Positions 45,083-56,237 of a stretch of DNA of 64,000 nt are shown here, one piece after another. Below the pieces are notes generated by a model. That model made no database searches. It had not been told where the DNA came from and saw nothing but the letters and a program-made list of their open reading frames with translations. The position numbers and the translations under genes were made by a program. The stretch's first letter is position 1. Every line of letters begins with the position of its first letter. The DNA is taken from NCBI RefSeq assembly GCF_019578655.1, contig NC_063257.1:806001-870000 (forward strand), written 5' to 3'. This DNA comes from Ricinus communis (Eukaryota > Streptophyta > Magnoliopsida > Malpighiales > Euphorbiaceae).

Positions 45083-46291
45083 ATGATAATGGATTGGTCT
45101 CAACTCCCACCTGAACTCATAGAAATAATCTCCAAAGGCTTAACAACCTACAGCGATTATCTCTATTCACGCGCCGTATGTCATGCTTGGCGATTTTCAA
45201 TCCCCAAGACCCCCAACCACCTCCCTCCTCAGCTCCCGTGGCTCATGCTCCCCCAATCTCAATCTCAATCTCAATCTCAATCCAACCAATCACGCCGCGC
45301 GTTTTTCAGTCTCTCCACAAACAAATTCCACTTCCTCAACCTCCCTGAAGTCTCCTATCGCAAACGACACTGCGGCTCTTCTCACGGCTGGCTCATGATC
45401 CTCGACGACACACCAACAATTCTTCTCATTAACCCTCTCACGCGAGCCAAGCTCTCTTTGCCTCCCCTTTCGAGTTTTCCTAATGTTATTAGCTTTAATT
45501 ACTCTGATATCGGCCGAGAATACGCGCTTCGGAACTTGCTCGGCGAACGCGTCACCGTTAGCTTGAGGCAAATGCGTGATTCGTTCATTAGGAAAGTTGT
45601 TTTATCTTCGAGTCCGTTGAAGGATAACAATTTCGTGGTTATAGCAATTCTTAATCAAACAGATGACTTGGCTTATTGCAGAAATGGAGACAAATCCTGG
45701 AGTCTTGTAGAAAATGCACGCTCTTTTTGTGAAGATGTTATCTTTGTAAACGGAATGTTTTACGCGGTTAACAAGGCTGGTCAAATTGTGATTTGTGATA
45801 TCAGCAGTGATTCACCTAGGGTTTCGTTTATGGAAACGCCTAGACAAGCTGGTGGTGATATGCAGTATTTGGTTAATTCTGGAGATGAATTGTTATTGGT
45901 GACTAGGTATTTGGATCTTGAATATGAATTTGATCATCCAGATATGGAGCCACATTTGATTTACAGAACAATACGATTTGAAGTTTTTAGGCTGGATTGG
46001 AATGGACCGCAATGGCTGAGGATGAGTACCTTGGGTGATAAGGCATTGTTCATTGGTGAAAATAGTTCATTATCGTTGTCAGCTACTGATTTCTCTGGTT
46101 GTATGGGGAATTGCATATATTATACGGATGATTACTTGGATGCTAATTATGATGGGCATTTTGGAGATCATGATTTGGGCATTTTTAAGTTATGCGACGA
46201 AACCATTGAGCCTTTGCCTTGCTATCCTCGGAATTTTACTTCTCCGTTACAATGGTCCCCACCACTTTGGGTTTCTCCCAATCCATGCTAA
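45083..46291 (+). CDS. F-box protein with C-terminal DUF295 (SKIP23-like)
   Basis: Likely an SCF E3 ligase substrate adaptor. The frame is intronless, 402 residues from MIMDWSQLPPEL; an alternative start is the next ATG at 45089. The F-box is at about residues 4-45 (WSQLPPELIEIISKGL ... YLYSRAVCHAWRFSI). Motifs typical of the plant F-box/DUF295 group follow: GSSHGWLMILDD, LLINPLTRAKLSLPP and the later SFCEDVIFVNGMFYAV and YLVNSGDELLLVTRY. The C-terminal DUF295 block includes NCIYYTDDY and GIFKLCDETIEPL. A Gln-Ser run comes from a (CAATCT)n repeat at 45254-45283. It is not the kelch-type F-box LCR targeted by miR394. It is intact. Confidence 0.9.
   Translation: MIMDWSQLPPELIEIISKGLTTYSDYLYSRAVCHAWRFSIPKTPNHLPPQLPWLMLPQSQSQSQSQSNQSRRAFFSLSTNKFHFLNLPEVSYRKRHCGSSHGWLMILDDTPTILLINPLTRAKLSLPPLSSFPNVISFNYSDIGREYALRNLLGERVTVSLRQMRDSFIRKVVLSSSPLKDNNFVVIAILNQTDDLAYCRNGDKSWSLVENARSFCEDVIFVNGMFYAVNKAGQIVICDISSDSPRVSFMETPRQAGGDMQYLVNSGDELLLVTRYLDLEYEFDHPDMEPHLIYRTIRFEVFRLDWNGPQWLRMSTLGDKALFIGENSSLSLSATDFSGCMGNCIYYTDDYLDANYDGHFGDHDLGIFKLCDETIEPLPCYPRNFTSPLQWSPPLWVSPNPC
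45254..45283 (+). repeat. Coding (CAATCT)n repeat
   Basis: Four CAATCT units and one CAATCC encode alternating Gln-Ser in the F-box protein between the F-box and the rest. Length changes of 6 bp would keep the frame. Confidence 0.9.
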
Positions 46292-48140
46292 TGTTCATGT
46301 AAGTGCTGCTGGTGTTTATGTGGGTTTGTATATATGTGATGATCATGCATTTTTTAGTTTCTCTGCTTTCCTAGCTTGTTTCACACAAATGTTGTCCTTT
46401 GTTGTATATTATACCTTCATATTATTCTTCATCTAAAATTCCAAATGTTTAATGATGTCAACGATACGACTCTGCATGTCAACATTACTTCATTCTCGGC
46501 AATCTTATTCCTTCAGATAGGTTTCTGCAAATTCATAAATGATTTCAGCGATAATGTTTGAAGATGATATCTCAAGCATTTAGCAATGTTTCCAAAAATC
46601 ATTCAGAACTTTCAAGTAAACATTTTAGAAGTTATCTCATATCTGTGATTGATATCGAGTATGTGAAGCTTGGACATTCTTATTTTGGGAAGAGAGTGCC
46701 ATACTTGTCGCATCTAATTTATGGTGATGATGTAGGAAAGTTAAATGCAGCTTTATTTGAGTGTAGAGCATGTGATTGGATAAACAATCTTGTACGCGTT
46801 CTAGCAGGAACCAGCATGTGATTGGATAAACAATCTTGTACGCGTTCTAGCAGGAACCAGCTTACACTCTGAAGATTTTTTCGCACCTTGGCCCTTAGAT
46901 TACTAGCATGAAACTGAATTTATGAACTGTTCCAAGTGAATATAGTGAAATATGCGAGGCATTGAATAATTTATTGGTGAAAGAGGCTTTTAGTATGTTC
47001 ATAAGCCTATGGTTTTGCAAGTAATCGTTTATGCAATTTGGGGTGAAAGTTAAATGTGGAATAGTTAAACAGTTTGGATATGCCTCTATGCGTTCTATTG
47101 CGAATAGGGTTTCACAACATCTGCAAATTTGAGGATTTGTTTAATTTATTACATAACTTGCCTCAAATAAAGTAGCAAGATCATAAATTCATCTGATCGT
47201 GTAGTACTGCTGGACTACCTTGATACTTTCAAAAAACCAACTTAGGAGGAAACACAGCTGTTGACTTGAATTACATGTGAAACCAGTTTGGATGTGGTTT
47301 GCCATTAAGTTGTCAAAAAATTATTGAATGACTATAGCAATGTGCTGTAAGATTTACTGGGAACAGCTATGGGTAATACACATGGAATAGGAGGTGCAAT
47401 TTGAAGTTGTCCACATCCAGAGCAGCTTCAAACCCGTGATAATAGTTAGAATAGAGATAATGATATATCTTGCTTGCACAGATAAAAGAACAGGCAGTAC
47501 CAAAAATCCAAAAAGCTTCGGATGGACTCGTTCATTAATCCAGTCATTCTGCGGTTGATGCTTCATTTGATTGTAAGCATCAGACTGATCCGAAAGGATA
47601 TAAAACAAGTTTACCTTTTACTCGGGGACAAGTTTGCCTTCATAAAGAAAGGTTGGCTGCCTAAGAAGTCACCAAAAGAATTTTTAGGAAATTCTGTCCT
47701 AAACCCAACTGCTTCTTCTCACTCCCAAAAAAAAAAAAAAAAAAAAAGAAAAGAAAAGGCTACCAGCTCTAAATATGATGCCTGTGGCTTTCATTTCCCC
47801 TCTTAAGCTTGGTATTCAGCGTTGCAAAAGATTAAACTTGGTACTCAGCATTGTAAAAGATCAAGAAGCGAGGAAAACGAACATGCTTTCTCATTAATTT
47901 CATTGGAGTTTTATATGATTGCAGACAAATTTCGTTGGGCCTATGGCTCCACTTCATTTACTAGGCCTAAACCAGACATGCTTTCTCATTAATTTCATTC
48001 TGTAGTTTTTACTATATCAGAAAAGAAAAATCTGCCTACCATATGAACAAGCAATCTGTCAGAATCACCAAATGGAAAGAAAAAAAAAAATTCAATTTCC
48101 ACCATTTTTGTACATAGAAATTTTAGAAAGCATCCTAAGA
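46292..48140. other. Intergenic F-box / SEC14
   Basis: 1.8 kb without a conserved gene. The F-box 3' UTR is at the left. A 46-bp tandem duplication is at 46769-46860 and an A-tract at about 47729-47746. The 87-codon frame at 46558 matches nothing I recognise. Confidence 0.5.
46769..46860. repeat. 46-bp perfect tandem duplication
   Basis: Unit CATGTGATTGGATAAACAAT... occurs at 46769-46814 and again at 46815-46860 with no difference seen. This is a recent slippage or unequal-exchange product. Confidence 0.95.
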
Positions 48141-49151
48141 CTACGCAATACATCGCATCGAGTACATGGAAACTGGATTATCCACAGAGTTCCCACAGTA
48201 AACTCTCGGATGATCACTTTCCAACCCATAGTCAGTTATAGGCCGGTACTCCAGTTCTTCCTCGTGATCATACGCAAACTGTGGTATTTCGAACTCGTTC
48301 CTCCTCACATGGTCCCACAGAAATCCCAGCCTGCTTACATACCTAAGCTTCCCATATAACCTGTTTCACAATCAACACAGACCAAAAATCAGCCCCATGT
48401 TTTGGACACGTAACTAAATCCAAGCTAACCAGTTCCTCTAACATTGGTTAATCGCGATATTACCATCTTTCTCCACGTCGTTAACGCTGGTCAAAAAGGC
48501 AATTATGCGTGTCTATCTTTTCCTATTTTTAAAAGAAAAGAGAAAATTTAAAAGCTTACCCTCCACTAAAAAGAAGACGACCAAAAGTGGCAAAGAAGAG
48601 TCTATCTTGTATGGCAGGGTGCACGAAATAAACAGCCTCCAGATTATTCTTCACGTTGATCGGAATTGCATCGTAGATTGATCGTAGGGCTGAGATTCCA
48701 GGGAAATTCTCACTCCTTTGAACATTTGTGTGCAAATATACAACAGAGAACGGCCTTCCTTCCAATTTAGGATAGATTTTATCCTCCAAATACTTGTGCA
48801 GCGCCTCACTGCTCACTAGCCGAGCTAATCACCAAATCCAGAACAAGATAACATTAAGACAAAAATCCAAATTCTAATCTAATATGTTTAAGAGAAAAAG
48901 AAAACGTGAGATGGAATAACAAACCTTGAAACTCTTTTAAAATTAGGATAATGAAACAGAAAAATGCATTAACACGCAAATACAGCAAACTCTTTTCATA
49001 TTTGATATAGGCATATACCAGGAAAGAGCTTGCCGACGATGCGAAGAACCTTACGGCCACGCTTGTCTCGGCCTTGGATCTTGAATACCTCTAGTTTGTC
49101 GATGAGATTTTCTTGGTCGGACTGAGAAAGAATTATCGTAGAAGCAGTCAT
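48141..49151 (-). CDS. Small SEC14/CRAL-TRIO-domain protein (At4g35750-like), 3 exons
   Basis: Exons in transcript order 49151-49019, 48824-48560 and 48360-48141 join in phase to give 205 residues. The protein is essentially one CRAL-TRIO_2 (SEC14-like) domain: RDKRGRKVLRIVGKLFP, KYLEDKIYPKLEGRPFSVVYLHTNV, GISALRSIYDAIPINVKNNLEAVYFVHPAIQDRLFFATFGRLLFSGGLYGKLRYVSRLGFLWDHV, here quoted in pieces. Related domains bind small lipids and act in membrane lipid transfer. The C terminus is YGLESDHPRVYCGN. From memory, Arabidopsis At4g35750 is about the same length. No transmembrane segment or signal peptide. It is intact; the substrate is unknown. Confidence 0.88.
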
Positions 49152-52100
49152 GATTCCTTGTGTTATTTCAGTTGTGAAATAAAAGGAAGTTGGCTTTTAA
49201 AGAGGGAATTTGTAATATGAAGTTAAAAAGAAAGGAGATTTAAAAACGCGAGAAAGAGCGAGCGGAGGATGGTGGATTTAAATAGGGAACCGGGTCAAGG
49301 GATAGGGACTTATCCGTATTTTAGCCTCAGAAGCCGCTGATGTGTCGTATTGTGGGGAAGGAATGAATGAAAGATCAAAAGGAAGCATATTCTGAAGCAT
49401 CTTCCGTTTCTTGGATTGAATTGAACCGAGTCTGGCTGAACTCAGTTGCAAGTGTCACTGACACGTATGGTCTCTCTTTGGTCTCTTGTGGGTTTTTCTG
49501 ATCAGCGTTATGGACAGGTTTAATGATAATCTGATAGGCGGTGATTAATCTGAGATTATGACATGATTAGCATAAACATGTAAAATGACTTCAAAACTTA
49601 TCCATTTGATAACTTTAGAATCCAAGCAGTTGGGAAGTAAAGTTTTTATTATAGCACGGATGGATGCATCTTCATAATTGATATTGTCGTTTTAGATTTT
49701 AAATTATTCAAGTTTGTGTGTAGAAGCTCCGCTTGACGAGGCAAGTCCCGTCACATCTACGCAAGTAACAAATTAGAAATACCAATTCAATCCATGAGTT
49801 GTTCGGTCAAGCAATATTTAATTAGCGATCCATTTTCCTAGTTATATATTAATTAGATTGAAACCGATCTTTTGGTTGGTTTGAATGGCAAAGGATTAAA
49901 TGAAACTTAGGGAGATTAGATTGGGCAAAATCTATGTTTTGATCCTCAATTTACTAAGTATGTTTCAGTGTTTTTTTGTTTTGTTTAGAGAATCCATAAA
50001 CTATAAATTTTGTAATATTTAATTCGTGTGCAAATAGTTTGTAAAGCTTTTATATTTTATTATTATTAATGTATTATGTCTATACAATTTTCTAAAATCT
50101 TTCTAATACAATCAACAACATAATAGTAAAATATAATTTCAATTGTGTCACTATTCCTGGTAGTAAGTTTAGTGATTAATCCATAATTAACGTTTTAATG
50201 AACTGTAAAGAAAAATAAGTGTGAATGAGAAAAGAATAAGAAAGGTGATAATTAGTTGAAAATAAGAGTTTTATAGGTTAGTAAACAAAACGATGTAGTC
50301 TAGTTTTATTGGACATACTCTTAGCTTTAATCTTCTAACTACAATTAGACATTACAGAAATAATAGTCAAGAACTTGTCTAATTAGAGAACAAATGAAAT
50401 AAAATTCAAAGAAAAACTAGGGACTGAAAATTTTAGGAGGCATGATAGTTGGGTAACATGTATAGTATCTTATATACATGTTGATTCGAATTGAAATTGA
50501 TTTCGGCATTAGTTGGTTAACTGTTGCGTCATGTTTCTAGACTTTGTGCCCCTAATCACCTACTAAAATGCATTAAAATAATTCGGATTTGCTTAGTCTT
50601 CATATCCACTTTTTTTCTAAACTATTAACATGTTGCAATTTAATTTTTATTATTTTTGATGTCATCTAGTGTTCCTAATTAAATTTAACCAATAAAATAA
50701 ATAAACAAACACTGATTACATTTCACAACCAACCCTAAAATATCATTATTGCGACATGTATATTACAAAATCTAATGTTTAACGAATTAGTTTCCACCAA
50801 ATTCTCACATTAAAGTTTTTTAAAAAGAAGGTTCAAACCTCTGGCTAAAATATTTGAATTAGTTGTTAAATAAATCTTGTAATCTTGACAGATAAATAAA
50901 GCATCATCGGCCGTTTCCTCAGTGATGAAATGCCATAAATGCAATTTGAATGTGCATAAGTTCAACATTCTTTAAGTCAGTGATATAGAATTTGATGGAC
51001 AAATTCGCCCTTCTTTCTAAAAAGAAAGGAATAGGAAGAAATTAATGTTCCAATAAATCATCTTTCTTATCCTTAGAATAAAACGAAAAAAAGAGAGAAG
51101 AATTCGTTCAATTTGGGGGAATTTATTATTGGGCGAGACTGATCACTGGGACTCCCCGTCATGATGCCGCTCTCAGTAGAAGGCAACAACAAGTTCATGC
51201 ATAGCGGGCCACTGTTTGTTTTCCACATAATTATTGTTCTACACCGGAAACTGCTAATAAGCTAAGAGCACAAACCAAATTAATAGTTTAATACTACTAA
51301 GTAATAATAAAAGTTAAATGGATCCCCACCTAGCTTTCTCCACTCACCAGGGCTTTCTTCTTCATCGGCTCTAGAGAAAAAGACAATTATGAAATACCAG
51401 TAGAATATGAAAGCAGAAATCTAATTTCAAGCTCCAAAAAACCCATGTAAATATAATAACAGTAGAATTTTATATATAAAATTTTATTAGTTGTAACATA
51501 AGTGTTGGTTTCTTAAACTTTAAGACAAATATTAATCTACTAATTTATTTGCGCCCTTAATAAAGGGAGGATAGAGACGGTCCACCAGGTCTCATAATTA
51601 TATACTCCGAAACAAATATAATAAATGCACATAACTCAGCATCATGTGGGCTGGCCCCCTGTGATGATGTCTCTATGGAACAAAGAATAATAATAAATCA
51701 TGTATTATAGTTATACATCTAACTGAAATATGAAAAAGACACCTAATAAAACTGTTAAATTTTATTTAAACCTGAATCCCAAACTGCTACTCTTCTTCTT
51801 CTTTTTTCCATGACAAATTGGAAAAATATCATTTAAAAAAAAATGAAGGTACGATTCTAAATGTCAAAAGTAATTAAAAAAATATGATATGAGCATGATT
51901 TATGCTGAAGAAAAAGTGCTGCCCGTTATCCAAATTCTCCTTTCAGATTGTTTTTTTTTTAATATCATTTTCGATATAATATGTAAATTATCCTCACAGA
52001 GAGACTGATAACAAGTGACTTGCACATATAGACAAGAGAGAATTATTATAATTCATTTCACTTTCATGTTGTTATCTGATTGTAAGTTATCATTATCTAA

Positions 52101-52998
52101 AATGGAAGCATTCATAATAGAGCAATGAAATACCGGATTTATTTCAAAATTTAATTAACGTTTTTTTCTGAAAAGTAATTAACCATTTTACTTTTAAGAA
52201 TCCAATTGAATTGTTTTCAAAATAAGTTTTGAAATTTTAAAAATTAAAATATGATTTTTCTATCCTGAATAAATGATAGTAAAATGCTAAACAGAACTTT
52301 TGTAAACAAAAAAACGAAAAGAGGAAGCATGAGCTGAAAAGAGCACGAAAAGACTCAATTATGGTGAGGCGCCTTTTAAAGCAATAAAAATTTTATTTAA
52401 ATAAGGTATCATTCTGGAACTGCAACTGTGCACTTGCAGTGCTTTCCGGAATTATATAATCTTCAATAACCTAAAAGATTAACTGCTTTCTTGGCAAACA
52501 AATAACAGATAATAAAACCTTGGTTAAAAAACCACTACATAAAGCTTCCCGAACAGGCCTCAGCCCAGCTTGGTTTACACACATTACGTACCAAAAATAT
52601 TGAACAGGAACTTATTTTTCACCAATGAACTTCATCATGCATAAGATGAAGTGGCTTTCTAGTTTCAATCTTGATATTCGAATAATTTTAACTTTTTCTT
52701 CCCCCTTATTTCATTGAGGCTATTGCTAATGGAAACGAGAATGATCATTTCTGTCTCTTGGTAATTAGTATTCACCAAATTTGAGATTCCAATGGCTTTA
52801 ATGGCGACTCTTTTCGCCTTACTATAATCGTTTTCTTCTAAGGTTTTGCTCAACTAAACATCTCACATTCTTGTCTCACTTCAAGGTAGATACATATCAA
52901 GGACAAATATATAAGCAAGCTTGATTTTCACTGACACTGACCTTCCTGAAAGAAAATTGAAAGAGAGACATGAAGCCTAGGGGTGGATAGATATTCCT
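49152..52998. other. Gene-free 3.8-kb interval
   Basis: Very AT-rich DNA with no conserved coding sequence. A GC-richer patch lies at about 51120-51220. The imperfect palindrome ACATGTATAGTATC...ATACATGT near 50457-50484 is the only local structure noticed. Confidence 0.55.
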
Positions 52999-53810
52999 TT
53001 GCATGCTTCAGTTTTCATGTCTTGCAATGCAAGTGCTGGTAAAGCTGCATGCTACCATCCATTGTTTGGGAAATGCCATGGAATTATTCATACTAGTTGT
53101 CCTAGATTCTGTGAGATAGACTGCAGGATTTGCAAACCTTATTGTCGTAACCTTTTGTTTCTTTTAGGTTATGGTTTATATTTCTTGGATGCTAATAGAC
53201 AATTAATTCCTTGGCTGAAAATCAGCTGGCGATAAGCCAGGAGCTGCATGCCAAAACCCACGGTTTACTTGTGATGGGATTATGCTTTATTTCCATGGCA
53301 AGAAGGACAAGGACTTCTGCTTGCTCCCTGATCCTCGAGTTCACATGAAGAGCAACAAGGGAAGAGATTTCACTTGGGTTCAGTACCATCGGAGTTTTGT
53401 TTGGATCTCTACATTGCTGCACAAAAAGTAGCAAAGTGGGAAGAATCAGTAGATTACATTCTGGTACCAACTGGTGAGGGAAAAACATGGTGATCACAAG
53501 AGACTGGGTTGATAACCCAACGAGAAGCAGAGACTAATAAGGTGAGTGTCAAAGTAGAAGGGTTGTTCGAAATAGCTGCACGTACGGTCCCAATCACCAT
53601 AGAAGAATCAAGGTTGCATGGATATGATGTGGAGGAGGATGATTGCCTTGCTCATTTGTATCTTAATTTCAAGTTTCACACACTAAGTGAGATGGTGGAT
53701 GGGACAGAGTCAAGATCGCTGCAGCCATGCCAATCATGGGAGGGGCAGATAAGTTTGCGTCTTTTCATCTATTTACTACTGATTGTGCGTTTTCAAACTT
53801 TGGTGTATAA
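52999..53810 (+). pseudogene. Root cap / LEA-related protein pseudogene
   Basis: The Cys-rich start CYHPLFGKCHGIIHTSCPRFCEIDCRICKPYC and, after a frame break, PGAACQNPRF, GIMLYFHGKKDKDFCLLPDP, RDFTWVQ (each quoted separately) match the plant root-cap family (PF06830). Later the matches continue in other frames: AAQKVAKWEESVDYI, KVSVKVEGLFEIAARTVPIT, EEDDCLAHLYLNFKF, and near the end a MPIMGGADKFAS-like segment closing at a TAA (53808-53810). At least three frame changes and stops, and missing segments after KPYC and after FTWVQ, show decay. No signal peptide remains in front. Confidence 0.8.
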
Positions 53811-54380
53811 TTAGTTGAGTGTTGAATGTGCAGGTGGTTCTCAAGGGAACATACTATGCGTAGGGTCAAGGGAATATTCATCTGAATATAATCACATAAA
53901 ATCATGTAATACTCAGTTTTGCAGAATGTTGTGTTTGAATTGGAAGCTATTTTTGCTTCCAATTTTCAAAAAGAAAATCCGGAGTTGATTCAGCCTTGGT
54001 CATCTTACCGTGCCTCACCCACCTATTCGCTAGTTCAATCTTTATGTTGAATAACCTGAGATTCATTGCTTAAAAAGAGGAGTGTAGTTGAGATTATAAT
54101 AAAAAAAGCTCTACCTACGGCTTTCTTAATATGCCTACATTCTCTGGTACTATGGTGACCAGAAGCAATCAGTAGCCTGAAAAATTCATTTAGCCCTAAC
54201 AAGAAAAGAGCGTCCAGTTCAACCTGTAGAACTATATAGTCCATATCAAGTAAAATTGGTTGGTTATTCATATCATTTTTTTCCTGTAAAGAATTGCTTC
54301 TATTGGGTGAATCCGCAACTGAGGTTTGAATTTCAAACCGAATGATAATCTGTAATTGATCTGAGTGTTAAAGCAGAGAA
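53811..54380. other. Intergenic, 3' of the DYW PPR gene
   Basis: AT-rich, no gene recognised. It likely contains the PPR 3' UTR on the minus strand. Confidence 0.45.
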
Positions 54381-56237
54381 TTACCAGTAATCCCTACAAG
54401 AACATGTTCCATTGGCAAAATGGTGAAACCGCTTTGTATCTCGAATTATTATTGTACGCTTCTCAATCAGTGATATGAATTTTGCGGTGCTGTGACAGTC
54501 GCCACATATTCTAAGGTTCTTTGTTATAATCAGTGGTACATTTGCGTTAGTCACCAAAATCCCAAATGCAATAGCTAACTTCTCACTGTGCTTACTGATT
54601 AGATCCTCTTTCACATCCTCACCAACATCATGCAGAACAAATTCAGTTTTTGGGGTATATCCCGCTTCTCGAATCCTTCTCATAAGTGCGTCCAACTTGT
54701 TATATATTTGCTTTGTCTCGGGGTGAGACTGATCAAACGTCACAAAACGTCGAATTCTGTTTCCATGTTCAATAAAGCTACATCCAGGATTTCTGGTCAG
54801 ATTTCTTTCTCTCATTAATGCCCGTACTTTTGAAGCATCCTTCCATTGTCGAGATGCAGAAAGCATATTTGATAACATGATGTAGTTTCTAGAGTCTGAT
54901 GGGTCTAAAACACACAATTTCTCAGCAACTTCCTTCCCAAGTTCAATGTTACCATAGATCCTACAAGCACCAATAAGAGCACCCCATACTGCAGAGTTTG
55001 GCTGTATTTGCATGCTTTTGATAAGCTTATAAGCATCATCCAGCAGCCCAGAGCGACCCAAAAGGTCAACCATGCATGAATAGTGATCTACCCTTGGCTC
55101 AACCCTGTAAACTTCAGACATAACCTTGAAGTAATATTTGCCCTCCTTCACTAGCCCTGAATGGCTACAAGCGCTTAACAAGTGAGTGAATGTAACATGA
55201 TCAGGCACCGCACCTTCTCTAACCATGAGTTCAAAAAGTTCTATTGCTTCTTTCCCACAACCATGCACTGCATAGCATGCAAGCATGGCTGTCCATGCTA
55301 CTGCATCCTTATTAACCATCTCTCGGAATACCTTGTGAGAAGCACTTAACATCCCCAAGTTAGCATACAACTTTAATAATGCAGTTTCTACAGCTAAGTT
55401 CATGTTCAGGCCACAGCCGAAGATATATCCATGAATAGCCTCTACCAGTTTCCTTAAACCTACACTTTCACACGCTTGTAGCAAAATTACTAGAGTAGCC
55501 TGATCAGACACAATCCCTGCCCTTCTCATCACAATAAAATATCTTAGCCCATCCTGGGCGAATCCTCTTTGAACATGAACTGCAATAATTGAATTCCAGG
55601 ACACTAAATTCTGCACTTGCATTTCCTCAAATATTCTACAAGCTGCATCCAAACACCCAGACTTTCCATACAAGCAAATAAGAGCATTAACAACTTTCAC
55701 TTCCAAAATCGTACCTAATTTCACTGCAAACCCATGAACATACTTGCCCATACCAAGAGCTCCAGCATCAGTACAAGCTGAAATGAGAGATATAAATGTA
55801 ACCTCATTGGGTTTCAAAATGGTTTGATATTTCATCTTCGAAAACACATTTAAGCAATTATCCAAATCCCCTCTGCGCGAAAACCCAGAAATTAGAGAAT
55901 TCCAGGAGACCAAGTCCTTCTCAGGCAATTCATCGAACAAATTCTGTGCATCTTTTGTGCATCCTAAACGAACATAAGCAGATACAAATTGATCACCAAC
56001 AAAACCGTGGTTGTAGCTTAAGGATTTTATTACTCTGCTATGAAGCACTCCACAGTAAGAGATCGAATTACAAGAGGCTATAGAACTGATTAGAGCTGAA
56101 ACAAGGGTGTCTAAATTTGGACATGTATGAAACTGAAGGGATGATTGAAAAGGAAAAGCGTTGTGAAAGGTTATTATTCTTGAGATGATAAACTTGAATA
56201 AAGGCAAAGGCTGTAAGATTTTTTGAGAAATTGACAT
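54381..56237 (-). CDS. PLS-class PPR protein with DYW deaminase domain (At5g40410-like)
   Basis: Organellar C-to-U RNA editing factor by family. The frame is intronless and intact, 618 residues, starting MSISQKILQPLPLFKF. The first 30 or so residues are Ser/Arg/Phe-rich without acids, suggesting mitochondrial or plastid import. PPR motifs fill about residues 70-450 (LFDELPEKDLVSWNSLISGF, LICLYGKSGCLDAA, HLLSACSHSGLVKEG). The E and E+ motifs (NPGCSFIEHGNRIRRFV) follow. The DYW domain has the deaminase-type HSEK (His about 550), CGDCH (Cys about 578 and 581) and the C-terminal CSCRDYW. All zinc-binding residues are present. From memory it is closest to At5g40410. Confidence 0.93.
   Translation of the reverse strand: MSISQKILQPLPLFKFIISRIITFHNAFPFQSSLQFHTCPNLDTLVSALISSIASCNSISYCGVLHSRVIKSLSYNHGFVGDQFVSAYVRLGCTKDAQNLFDELPEKDLVSWNSLISGFSRRGDLDNCLNVFSKMKYQTILKPNEVTFISLISACTDAGALGMGKYVHGFAVKLGTILEVKVVNALICLYGKSGCLDAACRIFEEMQVQNLVSWNSIIAVHVQRGFAQDGLRYFIVMRRAGIVSDQATLVILLQACESVGLRKLVEAIHGYIFGCGLNMNLAVETALLKLYANLGMLSASHKVFREMVNKDAVAWTAMLACYAVHGCGKEAIELFELMVREGAVPDHVTFTHLLSACSHSGLVKEGKYYFKVMSEVYRVEPRVDHYSCMVDLLGRSGLLDDAYKLIKSMQIQPNSAVWGALIGACRIYGNIELGKEVAEKLCVLDPSDSRNYIMLSNMLSASRQWKDASKVRALMRERNLTRNPGCSFIEHGNRIRRFVTFDQSHPETKQIYNKLDALMRRIREAGYTPKTEFVLHDVGEDVKEDLISKHSEKLAIAFGILVTNANVPLIITKNLRICGDCHSTAKFISLIEKRTIIIRDTKRFHHFANGTCSCRDYW

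Noticed and set aside
45083..46291. F-box gene as the miR394 target LCR
   Set aside because: It has an F-box/DUF295 layout, not kelch, and I saw no site complementary to miR394 in it.
46558..46821. 87-codon frame after the F-box gene
   Set aside because: No recognised domain, and its end lies in the 46-bp tandem duplication; probably UTR or intergenic.
50457..50484. Palindrome as a possible miRNA hairpin
   Set aside because: Stem too short and AT-rich, no known miRNA sequence.
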